Shown: piece after piece, positions 26,978-35,838 of the stretch
Layout of the letters: the number at the start of each line of letters is the position of its first letter
Numbering within the stretch: the first letter of the stretch is position 1
Assembly: GCF_033705735.1 (NCBI RefSeq)
Contig: NZ_CP131130.1
Span: 1,739,001-1,803,000 of the forward strand
Length of the DNA: 64,000 bases
Direction: 5' to 3'
DNA from: Shinella zoogloeoides
GTDB taxonomy: Bacteria; Pseudomonadota; Alphaproteobacteria; Rhizobiales; Rhizobiaceae
Position numbers and translations under genes: made by a program
Notes under the pieces: generated by a model
What the model was told of the DNA's origin: nothing
What the model saw: only the letters and a program-made list of their open reading frames with translations
Databases searched by the model: none

Positions 26978-27015
26978 CTTCCCACCACAAGAATGATAGC
27001 CGTCAGATTTTTCAT
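26956..27015 (-). CDS. ilv leader peptide, 19 residues
   Basis: Minus-strand frame ATG to TAA encoding MKNLTAIILVVGRRMGKVV. It contains Ile-Ile-Leu-Val-Val in one run and Val-Val just before the stop: the codons needed to sense all three branched-chain amino acids. It is followed by a pause-type hairpin and a T-tailed terminator, then ilvI-ilvH. There is no ribosome site, but the predicted transcript would start within about two bases of the ATG, so it is probably translated as a leaderless message. Call rests on composition, position and structure together. Confidence 0.85.
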   Translation of the reverse strand: MKNLTAIILVVGRRMGKVV

Positions 27016-27023
27016 GGGGCGAA

Positions 27024-27052
27024 TTGTTAGACACAAAGCAAAGGCGCGTCAA
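27024..27052 (-). promoter_or_regulatory. Promoter of the ilv leader-ilvIH operon
   Basis: TTGACG and TAACAA on the minus strand are separated by exactly 17 bases. Transcription would start near 27017, almost on the leader peptide ATG at 27015. Confidence 0.7.
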
Positions 27053-27185
27053 CGCCTTTCGGTTCGTTTCGCTACGGTACGCCCTCCATCCCGGCTGCAA
27101 AGACCCGCAAACGGCCGCCTCAACCCGAAACGTCTTATTAAGCGGCATTCGCTAGGCTGGCGGTTGGTGGCAAGGAGCGCCGGGC

Positions 27186-29237
27186 GTGCTGAACAATGAT
27201 TTCCAGACCTCTCTGACGGCAGGCGAGCAGGATCGCCGCGACGGGCTGGCGCCTGGAAACCGCCTGCTCGGCCGCGTCGTCGCCTGCAACGGCTCGCGCG
27301 CGACGATCAGCGCCGTGGCCGAGGGCGGCGAGACGGCGCTGACGGAATTGTGGTCCGTCGGACGCCTCATCTCCATCTCCGTCGGCCGCAACCGCGTCGT
27401 CGCCCTTGTCTATTCCATGGCCGCCGACCAGCAGAACTGGATCGACAACCGCGACACGGTCTTCCGCATCGAGGTCGAGCTTCTGGGCGAGGTGAATGTC
27501 AGCGCGGACGGCCGGGAGGAATTCTCCGCCGGCATCACCGACTACCCTTATCTCGGCGCCATCGCGCACCGCATCCGCGCCTCCGACCTTGCCAAGGTCT
27601 ACGACACCGGCAAGAACGACGTCTGCGTCATCGGCAAGCTGACGCAGGACGAGAGCCTCGATGCGACGATCCACGTGCCCTCCATGCTGGAGAAGCACTT
27701 CGCCATCGTCGGCACCACCGGCGTCGGCAAGTCCACCTCCGTGACGCTGCTCTTGCACAAGGCGATCCAGGCCGACCCGAGCCTGCGCGTGCTGATCCTC
27801 GATCCGCATAACGAATTCGCCTCCGCCTTCGGCGACCTTGCCGTCGTCATCGATACCGATACGCTGGACCTGCCCTTCTGGCTGTTCCGGCTGGAGGAAC
27901 TGGCCGAGGTGATCTTCCGCGGCCGCCCGCCGGTGCCGGAGGAGATGGACATCCTGCGCGACCTCATTCCCGAGGCCAAGCGCGCCTTCCGCGGCTCCAA
28001 CGAAAGCGGCGTGATGCGCCGCGCAAGCGAGAAGAGCTCGATCACCGCCGATACGCCGGTGCCCTTCCGCATCGCGGATCTGCTGGCGCTCGTCGACGAG
28101 CGCATCGGCCGCCTCGAAGGCCGGGCGGAGAAGCCGCACCTGCGCTCGCTCAAGGTCAAGATCATGTCGGCGATCAACGACCCGCGCTACCATTTCATGT
28201 TCTCCTCGAACACGATCACCGACACGATCCTCGACACCATCGCCCGCATCTTCCGCATTCCCGGCGAAGGCAAGCCGGTGACGACCTTCCAGCTCGCCGG
28301 CATCCCGTCGGAAGTGGTCAATTCCGTCGCCTCGGTGCTCTGCCGCATGGCCTTCGAGATCGGCCTGTGGAGCAATGGCGGCGTGCACATGCTGGTCGTC
28401 TGCGAGGAGGCGCACCGCTACGTGCCGGCCGACCCGAGGCTCGGCTTCGCCCCGACCCGCCAGGCCATCGCCCGCATCGCCAAGGAAGGCCGCAAATACG
28501 GCGTGTCGCTCGGCATCATCACCCAGCGCCCCGGCGAACTCGACCCGACCATCCTTTCCCAGTGCTCGACGATCTTCGCCATGCGCCTTGCCAACGAGCA
28601 CGACCAGGAGATCATCCGCTCGGCGATCCCCAATTCGTCGTCCTCGACGACGAGCTTCATTTCCTCCATCGGCAACGGCGAGGCCATCGCCTTCGGCGAG
28701 GCCGTGGCGGTGCCGATGCGCATGCGCTTTTCCCGCGTGGAATCGAACCGCCTGCCGAAGGCCGGCAGCTCCGGCGTGAAGACCAGCGAGGACACCCCGC
28801 AAAGCGTCGACCTCCGATCGATCGTCGCCCGCATGCGCGCGGTCTCCGGCCCGGACATCTCCAACTTCCAGAATGCCTATCTCGCCTCGCAGGGCCAGGG
28901 CACCACGCTGCCGACGGGCTACGAAGATACGCCCTACGAGGACGAGGAAGACTATATCGAGACGCTCCAGGCCGCGGCGCCCGCCCGCCCGGCCGCGCCG
29001 CCGCCCGAGCCCTACCGGCCCGACATGCTCCCTGGCGCGGGTAGCGTCTACGAGCCCTCGCCGCAGGAGCGGTTCGACGCCATCCGCCGGGAACTGGCCG
29101 AGCCGCAACGCCCCGCCGCCGATCCCTATCGCCAGCCGCAGCGCCCCGCCTTCGGCGAGCAGCAGGAGCCGCGCCGCGAGGGCTCCATCCGCGAACAGCT
29201 CCTCAAGAAGCCGCTCAGCAGCCTGATCAGGCGCTAG
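27186..29237 (+). CDS. HerA-like ATP-binding protein (DUF87/FtsK-type ATPase)
   Basis: 683-residue hexameric-type ATPase of the HerA/VirB4 superfamily. An N-terminal beta-barrel HAS-like domain (about 20-130) precedes Walker A GTTGVGKST (about 176-184), LILDPHNEF, a central insertion, Walker B VHMLVVCEEAHRYVP, and ITQRPGELDPTILSQCSTIFAMRL with the arginine-finger region. The C-terminal 130 residues are Pro/Glu/Arg-rich and low complexity. In archaea HerA pairs with NurA in DNA end processing; no nuclease partner is visible here, so the role is open. GTG start with AAGGAG nine bases before. The 3' end overlaps miaA by 11 bases, convergently. Confidence 0.82.
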   Translation: MLNNDFQTSLTAGEQDRRDGLAPGNRLLGRVVACNGSRATISAVAEGGETALTELWSVGRLISISVGRNRVVALVYSMAADQQNWIDNRDTVFRIEVELLGEVNVSADGREEFSAGITDYPYLGAIAHRIRASDLAKVYDTGKNDVCVIGKLTQDESLDATIHVPSMLEKHFAIVGTTGVGKSTSVTLLLHKAIQADPSLRVLILDPHNEFASAFGDLAVVIDTDTLDLPFWLFRLEELAEVIFRGRPPVPEEMDILRDLIPEAKRAFRGSNESGVMRRASEKSSITADTPVPFRIADLLALVDERIGRLEGRAEKPHLRSLKVKIMSAINDPRYHFMFSSNTITDTILDTIARIFRIPGEGKPVTTFQLAGIPSEVVNSVASVLCRMAFEIGLWSNGGVHMLVVCEEAHRYVPADPRLGFAPTRQAIARIAKEGRKYGVSLGIITQRPGELDPTILSQCSTIFAMRLANEHDQEIIRSAIPNSSSSTTSFISSIGNGEAIAFGEAVAVPMRMRFSRVESNRLPKAGSSGVKTSEDTPQSVDLRSIVARMRAVSGPDISNFQNAYLASQGQGTTLPTGYEDTPYEDEEDYIETLQAAAPARPAAPPPEPYRPDMLPGAGSVYEPSPQERFDAIRRELAEPQRPAADPYRQPQRPAFGEQQEPRREGSIREQLLKKPLSSLIRR

Positions 29238-30138
29238 AGGCCAGCGGATCGATCCGCCGCCAGCTCTCGTCGAGCTGGTTGCGGAACCAGGTCATCTGGC
29301 GCTTGGCATATTGCCGTGTCGCCGCCGCGCCGCGCTCGATGACCTGCGCCTCGCTCATATCGCCGGCCAGCATGGCCGCGATCTGCGGCACGCCGATCGC
29401 CTTCATCACCGGCATGGCGGGCGAAAGCTCCAGCGCCAGCAGTGCCTTCACCTCCTCCACCGCCCCCGTTTTCAGCATCCCGGCGAAGCGCCGGTCGATG
29501 CGGGCGGCAAGCACCGCGCGATCCGGCAGAACGACGATCTTTTCCGCCCGCGCGGCATCGATCACCGCCGGCCCCGCCGCCGCCTGGAAATGGGCAATCG
29601 ACCGGCCGGTCGTCTCCAGCACTTCGAGCGCCCGCAGGATGCGCTGCCCGTCGCCCGGCATGAGGCGCCGGGCCGTTTCCGCATCGCGCTCGGCCAATTC
29701 CTTGTGCAGCGCCTCGGATCCTTCCGCCGCAAGCCGGGCGCGCAGGCGCTCGCGCACGTCATCGGAAATGACCGGCATGTCGGAAAGGCCGCCAGTCAGC
29801 GCGCGGAAATAGAGGCCCGTGCCGCCGACGAAGACGGGAAGCTTTCCCCGCGCCCGCAATTCGCCGACAAGGGCCGTCGCCTCGCGCAGCCAGTCGCCGG
29901 TGGAATAGGCCGCGCCCGCCGGCACATGGCCGTAGAGCCGGTGCTCGATGCCGCCCATGTCCTCCGGCTGCGGGCGGGCCGTCAGCACGTTCAGCGTGTC
30001 GTAGACCTGCATGCTGTCCGCATTGACCACGACGCCGCCGTGCTCGGCCGCCAGCCGCACGGCAAGCGCGGACTTGCCGCTCGCCGTCGGGCCCGTTATC
30101 AGGATCGCGTCCCGCATTCGATCAAGGTTTCTCATCAT
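29227..30138 (-). CDS. miaA: tRNA dimethylallyltransferase
   Basis: Adds an isopentenyl group to A37 of tRNAs reading UNN codons, which helps reading frame and codon fidelity. 303 residues. P-loop GPTASGKSA (about 16-24), VVNADSMQVYDTLNVLTARP, HRLYGH, PVFVGGTGLYFRALTGGL, and the C-terminal AATRQYAKRQMTWFRNQ tRNA-contact motif. I used the MMRNLDRMRDAIL start by comparison with rhizobial MiaA as I remember it. That start overlaps the divergent serB start by two bases; an ATG at 30117 would avoid overlap. Confidence 0.95.
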   Translation of the reverse strand: MMRNLDRMRDAILITGPTASGKSALAVRLAAEHGGVVVNADSMQVYDTLNVLTARPQPEDMGGIEHRLYGHVPAGAAYSTGDWLREATALVGELRARGKLPVFVGGTGLYFRALTGGLSDMPVISDDVRERLRARLAAEGSEALHKELAERDAETARRLMPGDGQRILRALEVLETTGRSIAHFQAAAGPAVIDAARAEKIVVLPDRAVLAARIDRRFAGMLKTGAVEEVKALLALELSPAMPVMKAIGVPQIAAMLAGDMSEAQVIERGAAATRQYAKRQMTWFRNQLDESWRRIDPLASSA

Positions 30139-31027
30139 GGCTTTCGTTGCCACGCTTGTCGCCAATCCGTCAAATCCTGTTCTGACGCCCGCCATCGCCG
30201 AAAAGGCCGCGGATGCGGTCAAGGCATCCGGCCTCTACTGGCTCGCCGACGGCATCGCCTGCGATATCGCGCTGCGCGACGACAGCGACATCCACGCCAC
30301 CCGCGACGCGATCCTCGCGGTCATCGCCGGCGCGCCAATCGACCTTGCCGTGCAGGAAGCCGAGACGCGGCGCAAGAAGCTGCTGATCGCCGACATGGAT
30401 TCGACCATGATCGGCCAGGAATGCATCGACGAACTGGCGGCGGAAGTCGGCCTGAAGGACAAGGTCGCCGCCATCACCGCCCGGGCTATGAACGGCGAAA
30501 TCGCCTTCGAGCCCGCCCTTCGCGAGCGCGTCGCGCTGCTGAAGGGCCTGCCGGTCTCCGTCATCGGCGAGGTGATCGAAAAGCGCATCACGCTGACGCC
30601 CGGCGGGCGCGAACTCATCTCGACCATGAAGGCGAAGGGCTATTACACCGCCCTCGTCTCCGGCGGCTTCACCGTCTTCACCAGCCGCATCGCCGAAACG
30701 CTCGGCTTCGACGAGAACCGCGCCAATATCCTGCTCGACGCCGACGGCAGGCTCACCGGCGAGGTCGCCGAGCCGATCCTCGGCAAGCAGGCCAAGGTCG
30801 ATGCGCTGGTCGAGATTTCCGCGCGCCTCGGCATTTCGCCGGAGGAGGCCATGGCCGTCGGCGACGGGGCCAACGACCTCGGCATGCTGCACCTTTCCGG
30901 CGCCGGCGTCGCCCTGCACGCCAAGCCCGCCGTCGCGGCCGAAGCGAAGATCCGCATCGACCACGGCGACCTCACCGCCCTTCTTTATCTGCAGGGCTAC
31001 CGCAAATCGGACTTCATGACAGGTTGA
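30137..31027 (+). CDS. serB: Phosphoserine phosphatase
   Basis: Last step of serine synthesis, a HAD-superfamily phosphatase. 296 residues. An N-terminal ACT-like region of about 75 residues precedes the catalytic motif IADMDSTM (nucleophile Asp86, acid Asp88), then ALVSGGFTVFTSRIAE, and AMAVGDGANDLGMLHLSGAGVALHAKP for metal binding. The ATG has AAGG ten bases upstream and is nearly back-to-back with miaA. It overlaps the acetyltransferase gene downstream, so the two are coupled. Confidence 0.97.
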   Translation: MAFVATLVANPSNPVLTPAIAEKAADAVKASGLYWLADGIACDIALRDDSDIHATRDAILAVIAGAPIDLAVQEAETRRKKLLIADMDSTMIGQECIDELAAEVGLKDKVAAITARAMNGEIAFEPALRERVALLKGLPVSVIGEVIEKRITLTPGGRELISTMKAKGYYTALVSGGFTVFTSRIAETLGFDENRANILLDADGRLTGEVAEPILGKQAKVDALVEISARLGISPEEAMAVGDGANDLGMLHLSGAGVALHAKPAVAAEAKIRIDHGDLTALLYLQGYRKSDFMTG

Positions 31028-31596
31028 TGATCATCACCACGACGACGCGCCTTACCCTGCGCAACTGGGAGGAGAAGGATCGGGAGCTCTTTCACGAGAT
31101 CAATTCCGATCCCGTCGTCATGGAATTCTTCCCCTTCCTGCGCACGCGCGCCCAGTCCGACGAGCTCTTCGAGCGCCTTCGCGACATCATCGCGCAAACC
31201 GGCCTCGGCTTCTTCGCGCTTGCCAACCGCGTGACGGATGAAGCCATCGGCTTTTGCGGCCTCTCGCGCCTGACGGATCGGCTGGAGCCCTTCGTGCCCG
31301 CCGGTGCAGTCGAGATCGGCTGGCGCCTCGCCCGACGCCATTGGGGCAAGGGCTACGTCACCGAAGCCGCCGAAAGGCTCCTGGAGTTCGGCTTCGAGGA
31401 TAAGGGCCTCGAGGAGATCGTTTCCTTTGCCGTGGCAGGCAACACACGCTCCATCGCGGTCATGAAGCGCATCGGCATGGTGGCCGCACCGGATCGCGAT
31501 TTCGATATGCCCGGCATCGAGGACGAACGCGCGGAGCTTCGCCGGCATGTGCTCTACACGCTCGACCACGTCACATGGCAGAAGAAAAACCGCTGA
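31027..31596 (+). CDS. GNAT family N-acetyltransferase, RimJ/RimL type
   Basis: 189-residue acetyl-CoA-dependent acetyltransferase. TTTRLTLRNWEEKDRELFHEINSDPVVMEFFPF is the standard opening of the RimJ/RimL-like group. The acetyl-CoA-binding region is EIGWRLARRHWGKGYVTEAAERLLEFGF, followed by VAGNTRSIAVMKRIGMV. The start ATG shares bases with the serB stop (TGATGA). Substrate may be a ribosomal protein N-terminus or a small amine; unknown. Confidence 0.88.
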   Translation: MIITTTTRLTLRNWEEKDRELFHEINSDPVVMEFFPFLRTRAQSDELFERLRDIIAQTGLGFFALANRVTDEAIGFCGLSRLTDRLEPFVPAGAVEIGWRLARRHWGKGYVTEAAERLLEFGFEDKGLEEIVSFAVAGNTRSIAVMKRIGMVAAPDRDFDMPGIEDERAELRRHVLYTLDHVTWQKKNR

Positions 31597-31645
31597 CGAG
31601 GGACAGGGTATAGGATGGCGGCAGCGCCCGGAGCGAGGGTAACGA

Positions 31646-31678
31646 GAAAAGGCCGCTGAAGCAAAGCTGCAGCGGCCT
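31646..31678 (-). terminator. Terminator of the degP transcript
   Basis: Perfect 9-bp stem AGGCCGCTG/CAGCGGCCT leading into TTTTCTCG on the minus strand, about 55 bases after the degP stop. It may also stop the convergent acetyltransferase transcript. Confidence 0.8.
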
Positions 31679-31731
31679 GAATCTCTTTCTCGGAAATTGA
31701 TGCCAAACCCCTGACGGGACTCGGCTTTCCG

Positions 31732-33252
31732 TCAGTCGATGCGCACGGTGATGTAGCGCAGCGCGCCGGTGCGGTTGGAGACCATCATCAGCACGTTGCG
31801 CCGGTCCTCCGATTTCAGCTTGGCGACACGGCTCTTGACCTCTTCCGCCGTCGTGACGGCCTCCTGGCCGACCTCGACGATCACGTCGCCCGGCACGATG
31901 CCGCGCTCGGCGGCGGCCGAGCCCGGCGCGACCTCGGTGATCACCACGCCCTTGACGCTTTCGACGATGTTGAAAGTCTTGCGCGCATCCTCATCGAGTT
32001 CGCCGATGCCCATGCCGAGAACGGTCTCGATGTTCTTCGGCAGCGCCTGCTCCTCGGTATCGGGGGCCGTTCCCTCCTCGGTCGTGCCCTCGTCCGGCGT
32101 CGCCTCGTCGGCGGGATCCGCCTGCTTTTCCCCGTCTTCCAGGCGGCCGAGCGTGATCTTGACGGTCATTTCCTTGCCGCCGCGCAGAAGCACGACGTCG
32201 ACCGCCTTGCCCACCGGGCTTTCGGCGACGACGCGCGGCAGGTCGCGCATCTCGTGCACGTCCTTGCCGTCGAAGCGGACGATGACGTCGCCCGTCATGA
32301 TCGAGCCGTTGTCGACCGGCCCGCCCTTGATGACGCCCGCGACCAGCGCCCCCTTGGTCTCCGTCATGCCGAGGCTTTCGGCAATGTCGTCGGTGACCGG
32401 CTGGATGCGCACGCCGAGCCAGCCGCGGCGCGTCTCGCCGTAGTCGCGAAGCTGGAGGAAGATATTCTCGGCAAGCTCCGTCGGCACGGAGAAGCCGATG
32501 CCGATCGAGCCGCCCGACGGCGAAATGATCGCCGTGTTGATGCCGATGACCTCGCCCTTCATGTTGAACAGCGGGCCGCCGGAATTACCGCGGTTGATGG
32601 CGGCATCCGTCTGGATGAAGTTGTCGTAGGGGCCGGCATTGATGTTGCGGCCGCGCGCGGAGATGATGCCGACGGTCACCGAGCCGCCGAGGCCGAACGG
32701 ATTGCCGATCGCCATCACCCAGTCGCCGATGCGCATGGTGCGGGAATCGCCGAAGGGCACGGCCTTCAGCGGCGCCTTCGGCTCCACCTTGAGGAGCGCG
32801 AGGTCGGTCTTCGGGTCGGTGCCGACCAGCTTGGCCTTCAGCTTGGAACCGTTGGCGAAGTTCACCTCGATGTCGTCGGCGCCCTCGATGACGTGGTTGT
32901 TGGTGGCGATGAAGCCCTTGGGGTCGATCACGAAGCCGGATCCCAGCGAATTGACCGTCTGGGGCTGGTTCGAGCCGTCCTCGCCCTTGAAGAAATCGTC
33001 GAAGAAATCCTGGAAGGGCGAGCCTTCCGGCACCTGCGGGATGGGCGCCTTGTCGTCGCTCTTGACGTTCTGCGAGGTGGAGATGTTGACCACCGCGTCG
33101 AGCAGGCCCTCGGCGAGATCGGCGACGGATTCGGGGCCTGCGGGCTTCACCTCGGCCCTTGCCGGAACGGCGAGCGGCCCTGCGCCGAGCGAAAGGCTCA
33201 CCGCGAGCGCGAGTGCCGCATGGGCTACATTGGACCTGGTCTTCAAAGCCAT
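31732..33252 (-). CDS. degP: Periplasmic serine protease Do (DegP/HtrA)
   Basis: Envelope quality-control protease/chaperone, 506 residues. Signal peptide with basic start and hydrophobic core, likely cleaved after ARA at residue 33. The trypsin-like domain has catalytic His120 (ATNNHVIEG), Asp150 (KTDLALLKV) and Ser224 (NRGNSGGPL). Two PDZ domains follow (about 300-390 and 430-500). An acidic linker rich in Glu/Thr/Pro separates the PDZ domains. I chose the ATG of MALKTRSN because AAGAGGA lies nine bases before it. Downstream of hflK-hflC-DUF2065 on the same strand, a membrane-proteostasis block. Confidence 0.95.
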   Translation of the reverse strand: MALKTRSNVAHAALALAVSLSLGAGPLAVPARAEVKPAGPESVADLAEGLLDAVVNISTSQNVKSDDKAPIPQVPEGSPFQDFFDDFFKGEDGSNQPQTVNSLGSGFVIDPKGFIATNNHVIEGADDIEVNFANGSKLKAKLVGTDPKTDLALLKVEPKAPLKAVPFGDSRTMRIGDWVMAIGNPFGLGGSVTVGIISARGRNINAGPYDNFIQTDAAINRGNSGGPLFNMKGEVIGINTAIISPSGGSIGIGFSVPTELAENIFLQLRDYGETRRGWLGVRIQPVTDDIAESLGMTETKGALVAGVIKGGPVDNGSIMTGDVIVRFDGKDVHEMRDLPRVVAESPVGKAVDVVLLRGGKEMTVKITLGRLEDGEKQADPADEATPDEGTTEEGTAPDTEEQALPKNIETVLGMGIGELDEDARKTFNIVESVKGVVITEVAPGSAAAERGIVPGDVIVEVGQEAVTTAEEVKSRVAKLKSEDRRNVLMMVSNRTGALRYITVRID

Positions 33253-33379
33253 GTTCGGCATCCTCTTTCGTCTGCTGGGTCGCGGCCAGTCTTTGCCTGC
33301 CATGAGGCGAAAATCAGTCGGCCGCGATGATTTGCCGTCAAGTCTTGCCCGCATTGGCCACCGGCCGCAAGGGCGGGCT

Positions 33380-33568
33380 TCACACCCCGCGGATGAACCA
33401 TACCATCAGCACGCCAAGCGCGACGGCGACGAGCCCGGAGGTGCGCAACTGGTTCTCCGGAATCTGCGGCAGCATTTGCGCCATGCGCCTCAAAACCGAA
33501 GGGGCCAGTGCGTACACCAGCCCCTCGATGATCAGAAAGAACGCGATCCCCGTCAGGAAATCGGACAC
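33380..33568 (-). CDS. DUF2065 family small membrane protein
   Basis: 62 residues with a GTG start about 10 bases after the hflC stop. Sequence SDFLTGIAFFLIIEGLVYALAP, then LPQIPENQLRTSGLVAVALGVLMVWFIRG: two membrane segments joined by a short loop, the DUF2065 pattern. This family is regularly found between hflC and the Do protease gene, so it probably helps the HflKC/FtsH system, but its biochemical role is unknown. Confidence 0.85.
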   Translation of the reverse strand: MSDFLTGIAFFLIIEGLVYALAPSVLRRMAQMLPQIPENQLRTSGLVAVALGVLMVWFIRGV

Positions 33569-33578
33569 GGAAGCGTTC

Positions 33579-34520
33579 TCAGTTTGCCGTGGAGGGCGTC
33601 GCCGCCGCGCCGTTGGTCGCACCCGAGGCTGCCGCGGGCTTCTGGCCCGACGCATCCTCGAAGAAGCGGAAGAACTCCGAACGCGGCGACAGGACGAGCG
33701 TCGTGTCGGCCGAATTCATCGAGTTGCGGTAGGCGCTCATCGAGCGGTAGAACTCGAAGAAGTCCGGGTCCTGCGAGAAAGCTTCGCCGAAGACGCGGTT
33801 GCGCTCGCCCTCGCCCTCGCCTCGCAGGATTTCCGAATCGCGCTGGGCGGCCGCGACGAACTCGACGACCTGACGGTCGGCGATGGCACGGCGGCGCTGG
33901 CCTTCCTCGTTACCGCGGGCGCGGATGAGCTCGGCTTCCGCAAGACGCTCGGCCTTCATGCGGTCGTAGGTCTGCTGCGAGACCTCCTGCGTGAGGTCGG
34001 TACGGCGGATGCGCACGTCGGAGATGGTAAGGCCGAGGTTCGAAGCGTCGTTCGTCAGCTCGCCGCGAACTTCGCGCATCATCGAGGCGCGCTCTTCCGA
34101 CAGCGCGGATTCGAAGCCGCGCAGACCGTAGACCCGGCGCAGGGCCGCGTCGAGACGGGTACGCAGGCGCGCTTCCGCCGCTTCGCGGTCGCCCGAGACC
34201 GCTTCACGGAAGCGGCGTGCATCGGTGATCTTGTAGACCACGAAGGCATCGACCTCGTAGAACTTGCCGCCCGAGACCTGGACACGGATATCGTCGAGGT
34301 CGAAGCGCAGCGCCTGGTCCTGGATGTACTGGACGCTGTCGGCGTCCATGAAGCCGAAGGGCAGCTTGAAATAGAGGCCGGGCTCCGTCTTGACGTCCTT
34401 GATCTGGCCGAAGCGCAGCACGATGGCCTGCTGCCGCTCGTTCACGACGAAGACGGACGAATAGGCGATGAAGAGAAGAACGCCGATGGCGATCAGGATT
34501 GCCGGTACGCGGTTACCCAT
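33579..34520 (-). CDS. hflC: HflC, SPFH-domain regulator of FtsH
   Basis: Forms with HflK a large membrane-anchored ring that encloses and modulates the FtsH protease. 313 residues. One N-terminal membrane segment (about 5-25), then the band-7/SPFH domain starting SVFVVNERQQAIVLRFGQI, and a long alanine/glutamate-rich coiled coil (LTQEVSQQTYDRMKAERLAEAE). The C-terminal tail is Ala/Thr-rich, as in rhizobial homologues. The start ATG shares one base with the hflK stop (TGATG). Confidence 0.95.
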   Translation of the reverse strand: MGNRVPAILIAIGVLLFIAYSSVFVVNERQQAIVLRFGQIKDVKTEPGLYFKLPFGFMDADSVQYIQDQALRFDLDDIRVQVSGGKFYEVDAFVVYKITDARRFREAVSGDREAAEARLRTRLDAALRRVYGLRGFESALSEERASMMREVRGELTNDASNLGLTISDVRIRRTDLTQEVSQQTYDRMKAERLAEAELIRARGNEEGQRRRAIADRQVVEFVAAAQRDSEILRGEGEGERNRVFGEAFSQDPDFFEFYRSMSAYRNSMNSADTTLVLSPRSEFFRFFEDASGQKPAAASGATNGAAATPSTAN

Positions 34521-35641
34521 CACTGCGTGCCTCCCGCCTGCTGCTGGCCGGTGGTCCGGCCGAGTTCGTTGAGGGGAAGGAAGGGAACGACACCCTGTCC
34601 GCCCTGCTTCTCGTCGATGATGACCTTCTTGGAGCTCTTCATCACGCCTTCCATGGTTTCAAGGAAGAGACGCTTGCGCGTGACGTCGGGAGCGGCCTTG
34701 TACTGCTCGTAGACGGAGAGGAAGCGTGCCGCCTCGCCTTCCGCTTCCTTGACGACGCGGTCCTTGTAGGCCGCCGCCTCTTCGCGGATCTGCGCCGACT
34801 GACCGCGGGCAAGACCGAGCTTCTGGTTGGCGTACTGGTTGGCTTCCTCGACGAAACGGTCTTCGTCCTGCTCGGCGCGCTGCACTTCGTCGAACGCATC
34901 GGCGACTTCGCGCGGCGGGGCCGCATCCTCGATGGCGACGGTGTTGATCGAGAGACCGGCGCCATAGGCGTCCATGGTCGCCTGGATGGTGGACTTCACG
35001 CCCTCGGCGATCGCCTGACGGTTGTCGCGGAAGATGTCCTGGGCCGGACGGCGGCCGACGACTTCACGCATCGCGCTTTCGGCGACCTGCTGCAGCGTCT
35101 CGGCCGGATATTCGAGGTTGAAGAGATAGGCCTGCGGGTCGGTGACCGAATAGAGCACCGAGAACTGGACGTTGACGATGTTCTGGTCGCCCGTCAGCAT
35201 CAGGCCGGACTTGTCGGAATTCGCAGAGGCCGCGCGGCGGCCGATATTCTGCTGCTGCTCGGTGATCTTGACGAGCTCGACGGTCTCGAAGGGCCAGAAA
35301 TGGAAATGCAGGCCCGGCATGGAGACTTCCTGCTTGGGCTTGCCGAAGCGCAGCTCGACGCCACGCTCGTCCGGCTGGACGGTATAGATGGCGTTCATCA
35401 GCCAGAAGACGCCGACGAGCAGCAGCGCGATAACGACGATGCCGCCGTTGAAGCCGCCGGGCATGACGTTCTTAAGCTGGTCCTGGCCACGCCGGATGAT
35501 CTCCTCAAGGTCCGGCGGGCCGCCATTGCCGCCACCGCCGCCACCGCGGGGGCGGTTCGGTCCCTGCCCCCATGGCCCCTGATTGTTTCCGCCGCCGCCG
35601 CCCCAAGGGCCGCCGCCGCCATTCTGATTGCTCCAGGGCAT
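34520..35641 (-). CDS. hflK: HflK, SPFH-domain regulator of FtsH
   Basis: Partner of HflC. 373 residues. The cytosolic N-terminus is a Gly/Asn/Trp/Pro-rich low-complexity stretch (PWGGGGGNNQGPWGQGPN), followed by one membrane helix (about 75-95, GGIVVIALLLVGVFWLMNAIY), the SPFH domain (VQPDERGVELRFGKPK), and a charged coiled coil with REEAAAYKDRVVKEAEGEAARFL. Expressed with hflC and probably with folA-thyA upstream, though 197 bases separate hflK from folA and could hold its own promoter. Confidence 0.95.
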   Translation of the reverse strand: MPWSNQNGGGGPWGGGGGNNQGPWGQGPNRPRGGGGGGNGGPPDLEEIIRRGQDQLKNVMPGGFNGGIVVIALLLVGVFWLMNAIYTVQPDERGVELRFGKPKQEVSMPGLHFHFWPFETVELVKITEQQQNIGRRAASANSDKSGLMLTGDQNIVNVQFSVLYSVTDPQAYLFNLEYPAETLQQVAESAMREVVGRRPAQDIFRDNRQAIAEGVKSTIQATMDAYGAGLSINTVAIEDAAPPREVADAFDEVQRAEQDEDRFVEEANQYANQKLGLARGQSAQIREEAAAYKDRVVKEAEGEAARFLSVYEQYKAAPDVTRKRLFLETMEGVMKSSKKVIIDEKQGGQGVVPFLPLNELGRTTGQQQAGGTQ

Positions 35642-35838
35642 CAATACCTCTTTCTTTGCATCCCCTTGGAGCGCTTCCGCGGATGCGGCAACGCTCCATC
35701 GTTTGTTCTAAGCATTTCGCAGATTGTTTCGCCGCGCAACGCTAGGTGAACCCGTTATAGGTATCCCTCGGGCACCTTTCAACAAATCCACGGCGCGTTG
35801 CGCGCCCGTGCGGCAAAATAGTTCGTGATCGGCGAAAT

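Noticed and set aside
27138..29108. 656-codon minus-strand frame opposite the HerA-like gene
   Set aside because: No domain pattern, and the plus strand carries intact Walker motifs.
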